NCBI GenBank assembly: GCA_036897485.1
Contig: JAYMTF010001570.1
Span: 1-22,498, forward strand
Direction: 5' to 3'
Length of the DNA stretch: 22,498 nt
Origin: Pelargonium nanum
Lineage: Eukaryota; Streptophyta; Magnoliopsida; Geraniales; Geraniaceae
This document shows positions 1 through 9,300 of this stretch, one piece after another (within the stretch, counting starts at the first letter, position 1; every line of letters starts with the position of its first letter). The notes under the pieces are model-generated. The model worked only from the letters and a program-made list of their open reading frames with translations, made no database searches and was not told the origin of the DNA. The position numbers were made by a program, and so were the translations under genes.

Positions 1-1457
1 CTTTTCTTTTTCCATGGGCCTCAATCCAAGTTGTTTTGACAAGGCTGGTTAGCTTTGCATTTGATTTTTTTTTTAATTAGTTCTTGTTGTCATATTAAAC
101 ATGCACGTGAAAATGTTGTGTTAGTACCTCATTGATTAGATTTGCTAAATAGCTGACGTTTAGAGGTCAACTGAAGAGATTAGTATTACACTAGATTAGA
201 AGCACCAATAGGCGTCAACTCGCTTAAGGCTATCTCTTTGATTTTGAATTTGAAAGCCCCTTACTCATTTGTAATTCTGTTCATATGTTTGGTACAAAAA
301 GTTACATGAATGAGAAATTTCGCTATGTCTATTCCCATGTTTGGTTCAAGTATAGAATAAGGATAGAGACCTCAGAAAAATAAATCAAACCCATCATGAC
401 ATCTGTTTTTTTTTTTTTTTTTTGCATTTTAAAAAACAAATTGAACCAAAACTTTGATCAGTAACAATAGATAGCATGCCCTCCCAGCAACTTGCCAATT
501 CTATTTCTAATTACTTTCTACCAGTAGTGTGAAAATTACTATCTCAGCATCAGAGTCTTCACTGGATGTTAATATGGAGATCAAATTAAACATTACCACC
601 ATCAGTAAGTCCACTATCCTGTTGGCGAGTCTTCTTGTATTCAAAGTTTCTTTTGAGTGTGTGCATTGAAGTTCAATTGTTGTATTTCTGATATCAACAT
701 ATGGGTTAATTATCAGTTTTTTTTCATAATTAAACTAATACTGGGTTGAATATGATTTGATTGTTAGGTATGTTACTGAGCCTGGATGTGGTTGCCTCTA
801 AATTTTGTTTGATTTGATGTTGTATTTTTATGCCCTCACTGTGGAATGAATGTTTATAGTAGTTATAAGTGAATCTTATTACATTGTCATTATGTAATTA
901 TTATCTTTGATGAAATAACCTTATCAATGTTGTCAGTAAAAAAATAATTATATATGAATAATACATGCCACATATTGCATTATAACTTGTAATGCTTAAT
1001 TAAAGATCACAAAATTAGGCAAGAAACAAGATATTTTAAGTTGTCTTTTCTTTGTGTTTGTAATGAAAAAAAAAAGTTGAAATATTGAAATAAAAAGGTT
1101 GTTGTACTTCTAAGGCATGAAAGTGCAAACAATAAAATTTCATTACAGAGAGGCCAGCCTTGCATCCACACAGTATATAAGCCTCTCATAAGCATAAAAA
1201 ATCCAAATGATGATAGCATGGTTAGGACGATATGGAACGATCAGTTCTACAGGTGGCCACTCTTCATCTGATAAACAAAAAACTACGTTGGTTGCAGCAG
1301 CATATTATGCATATGGATTAATAAACATGTGGATGCCGCAACTTGGAATCTGTTCTTATGTCTGTGTTACTGCATATCATCATGTATATATAGCTTTTCT
1401 GGTCTTGTTTACTATATACTTAAAGTTTTCTTTTTCTTTTTTAATCTTAGATCAGGT

Positions 1458-1532
1458 GGCTTAACTCCAAGAACTCGAATCATAATAGATCGGGTTTGGG
1501 TTGTATATAGTAGATCCGAACCCGAGTTAAGC
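1458..1532. repeat. Small inverted repeat, intergenic
   Basis: GGCTTAACTC at 1458-1467 is matched in inverse by GAGTTAAGC at 1524-1532. A second inverted pair, TCGGGTTTGG near 1489 and CCGAACCCGA near 1516, overlaps it. The pattern suggests a remnant of a small hairpin-type element, but no target-site duplication is evident. Confidence 0.35.
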
Positions 1533-1629
1533 AAAAGGCGCGGGCTGGTCCAGATTCTGGTTCAATTCAGGTCATGTTTGTTTTTGTACTTATAGAAAAT
1601 AAATTATTATTTTATAATTTATAAAAGAT

Positions 1630-1750
1630 CTAATTAGGTCTTTGAACTTTCTTACATAGACCCAATTTAGTTCTTAAATATCTTTTAATCTAATATAGTT
1701 TTTGCACTTTCAAATTTGGACCCAAAATGGTCATTGCCCTTAGTTTCTTG
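1630..1750. repeat. Two diverged direct repeats of about 60 bp
   Basis: One unit begins CTAATTAGGTCTTTGAACTTTC at 1630 and a second begins CTAATATAGTTTTTGCACTTTC at 1690. Both continue to a GACCCAA-type block about 30 bases in. Similar 'gtcctttgaacttt...ggaccaa' phrases are common in plant LTRs and MULE-like repeats, so this is probably an old transposon remnant. No coding potential is visible. Confidence 0.4.
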
Positions 1751-2209
1751 ACTTCGTGATTATAAATAACACCACAAGGTACGAGGAATGTGCCTTTTTT
1801 TTTTCCACATTTGAGATTCATTTGTTTCATTCACACACTTTGAACTCTCAAATTCTCTCCAGAATTCTCATTGACACACCCTTATTTCACAATGCTAACA
1901 ATTCTTACTCTCACATTAGAGGTGAATCCTCACTAAATATCGCTTAACAGTGTGCTACCTTGTGTTGTGTAGGCTCTTAGCGTTCAAGATCAAGTATTCA
2001 GCATATAAGCCCAATTCAAAAATATTCTAAAGTGTGAAAACATCGGTTTATGTGAGCTTGTGCATATTGTTTTCATGCGACTTGATGTAGCGTCCAATGT
2101 AACAGGTCTATTCAGCTCTAACTATTTAGGAACACAAAACATACATTGGAACAATTAGCTATTTCTTTTAAATTTCTATCTAAACATAGATAGAGAGCCC
2201 GAAGTAAAA

Positions 2210-2631
2210 CTAACTGTTGAGTGAGAAATATCCTTTGGGCTGATGATGAAAAAAGAGGCAAATTGCAGAGATATCATCCACTGCAAGGGCGGGTCTTTTG
2301 CGTTTCCATGCACGAGTTGCGCATTGGACGAGTTTTTTAGCTGATTTTTCCCTCGTTGAACCCGCAACAATTTGCACGGCCTCTTGGTTTGAAATAACAT
2401 CCCATACCCCATCCGTCGCCAAAATGAGAAAATGATCATTGGTAGTGATGTGTCTGTGAGTAACATCAGGAACAGAAATAAGACCAAAGTCCTTAACACA
2501 GTAATCGCCAAAGGCTCTGGAGACTGCAAGTCCTGGAGTTGGAGCATTTGGCATCCACACCCTGTACACTCCTGGTTCATCTTCTAAGCAGAATACTCTA
2601 CCTTTTGACTCTCTTATTCGTTCAGCTTCCT
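2210..2631 (-). CDS. PP2C exon 4 (residues 220-359 and stop)
   Basis: Holds the EAERI...GRVF segment, the EPGVYRVWMPN loop, SRAFGDYCVKDFGL, the catalytic ATDGVWD and the final DDISAICLFF strand, followed by a short divergent tail. The reading frame ends at 2210. Acceptor GCAG|AG at 2631. Confidence 0.92.
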
Positions 2632-4533
2632 CTGCATTGCAAATTTATATAACAATATTTAGATTAACAAATTAAATAATATATAACTTGTCGGAGAACG
2701 AACGCAACCAAAAGCTTAATCTGATAGTTTAACTCTTTATTTATACTTTTAATATTATATTCCAACACGTCTTCTCATGTGCAAGCATGTTATGACTTTG
2801 CAGGTTGACCGAAGAGCAAACTTGTTATAGGTTTGGACGTGGATCAATTAGAGATAGAAATTTATTTATACAAATTTGGGGGCGTCAACGTATGATCTTT
2901 CGGTACTAAACATTTGATACAATGTTAGAGATCAGCTAAAAATTTAAACCGGTAGTTGAAGTTCTCATTTTATACTTTTTATATGATATTCCGACATAAC
3001 TAATCTTCATTTTATTACTTACGAGGTAAATTGGGCTTGAAATCAACAGTGAGCTGAAGTGCTACCAAATTTCCATCAGCACAAGTTGTTGCCAAAACAG
3101 CCCTGGAGTCTCCAACATTTGCAATCACTAGATGATCACCCTAAAGTAATATTATTCATTCTGTCAGCAAATGAATGATGAGTAATTGTAATTATATATG
3201 AATATATATGGAATCAATCAATATATAATAAGTACCTGTCTAACAAGGGTCAAAGCTGTAGTGCCACTTCTGAAAGAATCAATGGTAGGATGGTGCTTAA
3301 GCTCCTCATCAATGGCAGCATATGTTTTTAGGAAAGATTGCTTCCAAATATGAAAATTGAAGTCATCACATGAAGTTTCATTGGCAATTGCAGCAATGGC
3401 TTCTTGCCAATTGCATAGCAAAGAAGATGGCACAGAAGCCCTTGTCTTTTTGGAAACAAGATGGCCCCATGAACCATGCCCATCAAATATCCCACACAAT
3501 ATCATGTCTTCTTGGCATCCAAACTCCTATTATATATACACACAAGAACAAGATTAGTATTATTATTTCCATAATCGATCATACCGTACTAACTACAGAA
3601 TATACATACAATGACGGAGCTAGAGGTGGGCCGTAATGGGTGTGCTCATACTACCTTGATAAATAGTATATTTTTAACTATTATGCTATGTTCAGCGCTA
3701 AAAGGCTCCTATCACTTATCTAAAGTCTGACTTCGTATAATTCTTAAAACTATGATGTTAATTCAATATCGATTTAAAAGCAAAATCTAAAAGAAATGCG
3801 TTGCTCCACTTTCAACAACTGGCTCTGCCACAATATATATATATCCAAACTTGGAACGAGATTTTGAGTGAAACCTATCATCGCTTCTAACGATAAAGCA
3901 CATTGTTCTAGGATAGTTCGAGTTCGTTTATATCATCGTTTTTATAATATTCCGAGTATGTACATACAAAGCAAGCAAATTCAGGGTTGGGTCGGGTCGT
4001 TTAACCCTAACTCGACCCTATAAGGTTTTCGGGTTATGGTCGTTTGGTCACGTCTTAGGCACTAAATACACCATTTTTGCGGGTTTACCCAACCCTATTC
4101 GAAATTTTACGCGATGAACTCGATCATAACCCGAACCGACCAACTTTGGGTTGGGTTAGAATCGAGTAAAATTGTAAAAATAGGGTCAGGTGTCAGGTCC
4201 AATTTGCCAGCTCTAATATATTAGTAGGTTGAATATAATATTTGAATGATAGATCAAGTATGGATGTATGTATATTATATGTACCTCCCACACAACCAAA
4301 GAATCTTGGTTAATTCCTTTAGTTCCTCTCTTGGAGCAAACGGATACGAAATTATGAGAGTTGTGAGAGTGGACAGTGCCACCAAGAGAGGTCAGCATCA
4401 GTTCATTTTTCTTTGCTTCCTTTGCCAAATCTTGTGCAGCTTCTCTCCCAACACTATTCATCATCTTCTTATTCCCTTTCTTCATCGATACCGATCTTGC
4501 CAACCCATCAAAAAGAGCTGGAAAATCCACCAT
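2210..4533 (-). CDS. Protein phosphatase 2C, clade E (EGR3-like), complete
   Basis: A metal-dependent Ser/Thr phosphatase of the PPM/PP2C family. Four exons join in frame: 4533-4285, 3526-3236, 3140-3023, 2631-2210 (1080 nt, 359 residues). All introns are GT-AG. The ATG at 4533 is chosen because the protein then starts MVDFPALFDGLAR, as family members do; upstream in-frame codons are non-ATG. Motifs in order: NQD near residue 77, FDGHG at 97-101, SGTTAL near 160, NVGDSRAV at 188-195, SRAFGDY near 257, ATDGVWD at 291-297 and DDIS at 338-341. The Asp residues at 77, 98, 293 and 339 are the expected Mn/Mg ligands, so the enzyme should be active. From memory it resembles Arabidopsis clade E (E Growth-Regulating) phosphatases, closest to EGR3; that clade is linked to growth control under drought. 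Family and completeness are secure; the paralogue is not. Confidence 0.93.
2632..3022 (-). other. PP2C intron 3
   Basis: A 391-nt AT-rich intron with GTAAGT donor and TGCAG acceptor. I see no embedded element. Confidence 0.8.
3023..3140 (-). CDS. PP2C exon 3 (residues 181-220, split codon)
   Basis: Encodes GDHLVIANVGDSRAVLA and the VDFKPNLP segment of the PP2C core. Acceptor TTTAG|GGT at 3140. The donor is a strong GTAAGT at 3022. The exon is 118 nt and leaves one base that joins AG of exon 4 to give Gln220. Confidence 0.9.
3236..3526 (-). CDS. PP2C exon 2 (residues 84-180)
   Basis: Carries the FGCQED segment and the FDGHG metal-binding motif at residues 97-101, then a helical region and SGTTALTLVRQ. 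Acceptor ATAG|GAG at 3526 and donor CAG|GTACTT at 3236. It has 97 codons, phase 0 at both ends. Confidence 0.92.
3612..3829. mobile_element. Short TIR element (MITE-like), in PP2C intron 1
   Basis: The left edge ACGGAGCTAGAGG is mirrored on the right by CTGGCTCTGCCAC, giving imperfect terminal inverted repeats of about 12 bases around 200 bp of non-coding sequence. 'GGCGGAGCCAG'-type ends recur widely in plant genomes. The target-site duplication is not clear and the superfamily is not assigned. Confidence 0.4.
3983..4214. mobile_element. hAT-like non-autonomous element, GGGTCGGGT-type
   Basis: The left end AGGGTTGGGTCGGGTCG and the right end, read on the minus strand as AGAGCTGGCAAATTGGACC, share AGRGYTGG. 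The body repeats GGGTT/ACCC words (GGGTTGGGTCGGG, AACCCGAACC, TTGGGTTGGG). This end type is typical of small plant hAT derivatives. No 8-bp target duplication could be confirmed, so the borders are approximate. Confidence 0.45.
4285..4533 (-). CDS. PP2C exon 1 (residues 1-83)
   Basis: Encodes the N-terminal extension with a basic SMKKGNKK stretch, then the first catalytic strand KRGTKGINQD, whose Asp77 is a metal ligand. The donor is GAG|GTACAT at 4285/4284, and the exon is exactly 83 codons (phase 0). There is no signal peptide. A Gly at position 2, as needed for N-myristoylation in some relatives, is absent here (MVDF). Confidence 0.9.
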
Positions 4534-5384
4534 CCCTAAACCCAAACCAATTAATTATCAACACCAAGAAACAACATATTCATATATATTTGACAAGAAA
4601 CTACATACCAAGAAATAACCTTGTTTTTGCTATATGAACAGACGACTCCTCAAAGCTTCAAGAGCTTCTTCAAGTTGCATATATAAACACGTAAACATAT
4701 ATATTACGGCTACGACAACTGAGACATATTTACAAAAATACCCTTGTGTGAGCAACAACCCATGTAGAAAAATACAATCTTTACACCACAAATAAACTAG
4801 TTAAAGATTTGCCAAATTCTTAACGTTGCTTTGTGGGAGATGGGATGTTAGTTTATGTAAATATATATATAGTATGAAAAAGTCGGTCTATGGCGGCAAT
4901 AAAATAAGATATTTTTGTGGTTAAAAATGGAGGAGTAGTTATAAATTAAAATGATTGATAAAGAAGAGAAGATGATGATGGTATGATTGTGAAGGTTTGT
5001 GTTGAATTAAAAATAACAATATTCATTGAGTGTTGATAGATAATGATATCTTGTTTTGTTACCTCATAAAAATAAAGTAATATGGTATAGTAGAATATGA
5101 TATCTTGTGGTGTTGTGGCTTCCAATGACCATAACAAATACTTGGCAGCTATTAGCTGGCAAGTCCATTCCATTCCAAGGGAGTGACCTTCTTTATTATA
5201 TATACTACTACATGTGGATGGATGGATTCAAAAGTCATGCCTAGTCCTAGGCCTTGCCCTACCTCATTGTTTTGTGACCCACCCCATCAAATGATTTCCA
5301 ATCCATTGCTAGATTCTAGGGTTGAATTGGAATCAAAATATCTTTTTTTTCATTGTTCATATATATAAGCAGTAGTACAGCTGA

Positions 5385-5790
5385 CAACTCGTGCTTTCGT
5401 GTTGATCGTATCTTGCTGAAAGCTGGTTGTATGATGCATCTAACACGAACAAGACATGTTTAAGTAATCTAGTTGCATGACCCAACACGAATGCAAAATA
5501 AAACAAAAAACACACTACGATTAACACAATAACTAGTTAACGAGCCGGGTCGACACATTTGACACAAACACGATCCAAGATATTCAACACGATAGAACCA
5601 GCATGTTTGACACAACACTATCCAACACGTTTAGCACAACACAACCCAACACTTCTAACGCATTATTATGAATAATTTGCAACTATACCCTCAATTGTGC
5701 GTGTCGTGCGTGTCACAATACGACCAATTAATCATGCGTGTGTTTTGGAAGCCCAACATGAACACACTACTTTCGTGCTGTAACTTATGC
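5385..5790. repeat. AACACGA/CGTGTT-rich repeat element
   Basis: A 400-bp tract packed with variants of AACACGA, GACACAA and CAACACG, such as CTAACACGAACAAGACATG, TTGACACAACAC and CAACACGTTTAGCACAAC. It opens with CTTTCGTGTTG (near 5392) and closes with CTTTCGTGCTG (near 5771). The composition differs from the flanks. It resembles the CGTGTTGTGTC-type bodies of small plant DNA transposons. No protein is encoded and no clean TIR was identified. Confidence 0.4.
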
Positions 5791-5951
5791 TAATGATAAG
5801 AGAAGTCAAGAATAGAAAGATCCAATTGTAATTCTATTTTGTATTGTATTGTATCAAATTAGATGAGGTGAAGTGAGTACTCATTTATACAACAAGAATG
5901 ACTTGTAAATACAACCACCCAACAAGAAGAGGCTACAATGAATAAATAAAG

Positions 5952-5986
5952 CCTCTCCCTCTCCCTCTCCCTCTCCCTCTCTCCCT
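5952..5986. repeat. (CTCTCC)n microsatellite
   Basis: About five to six copies of the hexamer CTCTCC, then CTCTCTCCCT. It lies 77-111 bases beyond the PLD stop codon, so it would be transcribed as (GGAGAG)n if the 3' UTR extends this far. Confidence 0.85.
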
Positions 5987-6062
5987 GTATGCAAATTGAA
6001 CAAAACTTTCCAAGAAAAAAGAAAAAAGGAGGCAATTGTTGTGATTCCTCCAAGTCCAATGG

Positions 6063-6312
6063 TTAATGAAAAACTTGAGGAGATGCATAATATTCACTCT
6101 CATTAAACACAGGCCTCAAATCTTCTTTACACATGAAATCCAAGGGGTACGAAACCAGATGCCCCTTCACCGACTTTAGTCTCTCCATCGGATCCATTTT
6201 TTTCATGTCTCCGTTTTGGTAAGACTCCAACTTCTTGGGGGCTATTCCTAAATCAATGGTTGTATGCCCAAGTTTTTCCTTGAAAGAGGCCATGTTATGC
6301 CTCAGTGCAGCT
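6063..6312 (-). CDS. PLDZETA1: PLD zeta exon 16, C-terminus and stop
   Basis: Residues 827-909: [37 protein letters not shown] and the terminal [13 protein letters not shown], followed by TAA at 6065-6063. Acceptor TTGCAG|A. The intact tail supports a functional product, since PLD C-termini are generally needed for activity. Confidence 0.94.
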
Positions 6313-9300
6313 CTGCAAGTAATCACATCATATCATATATATTTGCACAACTTTTTTTTTTGAATGCTATATATTTGCATAACTTTAATATAAACAAACA
6401 AATATATCTTAACATACCTGGAACTTATAAGATCATTAGGTATGCAAGAAAAGACGTCTTGGTAGATTGCTGTGTTCGTCTGTCAAATGAATCATTCACA
6501 CGAGGTATGTTATTAACTTAACACGGAATACAAGTGAAAGGACAATATAGACAACTATGCTTGAGTTAACAATGTATGCTCACCTTTGCAGTTGCCATCC
6601 ATATGTCCTTATAAGTTGAATCAACTATGGGGTCGATAATTTGGCTCATCTGATAACACCAAAAAACAAAGTACATGTATGTCATCAACCCGAAAATACT
6701 CTCAGCTCTACGATAAAGCTCAACTCCTTTACTAATACCAAGATGCTCCCCTACAGTGTTGACCGCAATACATGTTGACCAAATTGATTGAGAAATTTGT
6801 GAAAAGAAAATTACTAACCCCTCCTCCACGAATACCAAGGTGTTCAGACCATAGCGAGAGCCGAAGACTTAGAGAAATTTTTCCTGCCTTCCACGGCTTT
6901 CCTCCCATACAAGAATCAACCAACTCTTTGTCTTCAATAAGTACACCAATCTGAAACCGAAATGTTTGACAATTAAGGGAAATGCTTATAATGAGATGTA
7001 GATATGCATACATATATTAAATTTTACAAACACAATAATTTAGGCTGGGATAAAAATAATTATATTCCAGATGGAGCAATTTGGATATAAAGATAAATGG
7101 CACCAATAATTGATTATATATAAGGAAACACAAGGAATAAATTATCTACAAAAATATCAAGAGGGAGAAATTTGGATGTATAAGAATTTACAATGTCAGA
7201 GAGCTAAGGCTTCCTGAAAAAAAAAAAAAAAAAACTCATATTGTACTGTCAGTTCCCAATGGAAAAGCAGAAAATAAACCCACTTCCTAAGGGTATTGAC
7301 AGAATATATTAATCAGCTACCAAATCTAAAGCTGAATAGTCATGAGGGCAAAATAATAGAGCACATATGTAAATATTAAAAATCATATTTCCAAAGGTAA
7401 GCAAGCTAGAAGGTAGTGTTTGAATTAAACTTTTGGAATGAGAATGGGATTGGTAATCAAGAATTGGAATGGGAACGAGATTCCCATTTTAAAACCATTC
7501 TCATGACCAAAACGTCATAATACAAACACAACGAATTGGAATCTCATTTCCATTCCGATTCTTGATTCCCATTCCTGAATAAAAATTTAAATCCAAATGC
7601 TACCCAAATTTGCAGCATTATTTCTAAACAGTAAATTCAAATCATACAGAGAAATATACTTTAATGCCCCTTTATGAGAAAGTTTCTTTAGAACAACTCA
7701 AACAGGAAGTTTCTTAAATATACGTGATGAAATCTGTAGCCTTTTAAGGAAACAGAATTTTCAAAATTTACAAACTCGTCAGGTATCAACAGAGATAATA
7801 ATCCATAGGAGTGGACATCATAGAGCTTCTCTGATAAGTTAATCTATGCATAAAGGCAGTTACACTGGAGTTTTATTTCAATATTATTCTGGACACTAGT
7901 TTATCAGAAACTTATAGAATATATTACAAAGACATCAATTGCAAGTGTGTAAGATATTTAGAATTTCATGACATATGAGATTTCCTTAGAATAGTTTAAT
8001 CTGATCCATAGATTAGTTAAGCCTTAACCTGGGCCAATATCCATCTCATTTTAAGCAAACTATTGTAATGCCCTATGTAAAAAGTTTATATCTTACTTTC
8101 AAATGAGAACAATATCTAACATCATTCCATATTCTTTGCATTACATGGTATCAAAGCCTTCTGGTAATCTGGTTCTTGCAGGTCTCTCAATAGCGTTGTG
8201 CTATCAAAGCCAGTGGTGTCGAGTCTCTTTTCAATTTTCAAAGCTTTTTATATACTCCCTCTGTCCCAAATGAGTGTCCTCTTTCTTTAAACTGTTTATC
8301 CCAAAATGAATGTTTTTTTTTCCTTTTTGGCAAGTTATTTATACATGAATTATCAAAAATATATTTACAATGACTTAATTATAATCATTTGTCTTTGTTT
8401 CAACAAATTCATATGTGGGCACATGAGGGAAAGTTGAGCACTAATCAACTCATTCTTAAAATTTTAAAGATAAAATAAAAAGATGATACTCATTTTGGAC
8501 GGTCTGTTTTTGTAAGGCATAAAAATATGCCCATCCCTTCACAATGAGAAAAACCTTAGAAATGTCGTGACTTCCTAGTGTTCTAGTTGTCAACATTTAG
8601 ACGGTCTGTTTTCTTATAGTTATTTTCAAAATCCAAACCACACTATGGAGTCCGTGACCACATGATTTGTATTTTCTAGGCATCATTTGTTTATGTTAGA
8701 ATTTATGTATCCTAGGAGATAGTTATGTAACTTAAGAGAGGTTTTAATTTAAACATCTTACTTCTAGGATTAGAACTCTATCCTATGAACTATAAAATTG
8801 GGCATTTTCCTCTGTGAATATACACCATACATTCTCTTATTTCACATGGTATCAGAGCGTAGATAGAGAATTTATCCTTCTCCAACAAGGCTGCTACAGC
8901 GTTTGATTGAAGTTCTGACACCATCATCGACCATAACTCGACCTGATATCTAATTCGTTGTGAGTGTTGTAGGTCGATTCTTAAACTCCCCATGTGATGT
9001 ACATTGGGAAGCTGCACTTCAAATCTTGAAATACATCAAAAGAGCATCTGGTAAATGTTTGATATATGAAAATAGGGACCATACAAAGTTGAACTGCTAT
9101 TCCAATGCGGATTGGGCAGAATGTCCTGATCAGAGATCAACTATAGGGTATTGTCTCTTATTTGGAGGTAACCTAGTCTTGTGGAAAAGAGAGAAACAAA
9201 ATGTGGTGGTAAGATCCAGTGTTGAAGCAGCGTCGAGCAATGACTAATGTCACATGCGAGCTCATATGGTTCAAGCAACTTTTAGAAGAACTGAAGTTTT

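Larger units (their letters stand above)
1..2209. other. Intergenic region downstream of the PP2C gene
   Basis: AT-rich sequence with no ORF resembling a known protein; the short open frames lack family similarity and good codon patterns. It contains a 17-base T run near 407-423, an inverted-repeat patch near 1458-1532 and a diverged direct repeat at 1630-1750. The last part, just below 2210, should hold the 3' UTR of the minus-strand PP2C gene. I see no RNA gene. Confidence 0.6.
3527..4284 (-). other. PP2C intron 1 with small transposon insertions
   Basis: A 758-nt GT-AG intron, much of it made of two compact repeat elements (3612-3829 and 3983-4214) flanked by AT-rich sequence. No exon-like frame consistent with the family was seen inside. 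Confidence 0.8.
4534..6062. other. Intergenic region: PP2C promoter side and PLD 3' flank
   Basis: The 1.5 kb between two co-directed genes holds no convincing ORF. Next to the PP2C start it has AT-rich TATA-like stretches (around 4677-4705 and 4860-4872). On the minus strand it also contains TTTACGTGTTT (about 4685-4696), an ACGTG core found in ABA-response elements; this is suggestive only. The middle carries an AACACGA-rich repeat (about 5385-5790). The part next to 6062 is the probable PLD 3' UTR with a hexamer microsatellite. Confidence 0.55.

Noticed and set aside
1207..1464. Open frames on the plus strand (about 85-88 codons)
   Set aside because: No family similarity, overlapping frames, low-complexity hydrophobic ends from T-rich sequence, no splice context.
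2176..2580. Longer minus-strand open frame overlapping PP2C exon 4
   Set aside because: It is the shifted frame of the real exon; the true frame carries ATDGVWD and DDIS.
3357..3636. Plus-strand open frames opposite PP2C exon 2
   Set aside because: Antisense shadows of a conserved exon.
4685..4696. ABA-response element upstream of PP2C (ACGTG core)
   Set aside because: A single short core in AT-rich sequence is expected by chance; mentioned only in the intergenic note.
8499..8620. Direct repeat GACGGTCTGTTTT (8499 and 8601) as a target duplication
   Set aside because: Spacing and position do not fit a delimited insertion; probably a local duplication at the decayed MITE end.
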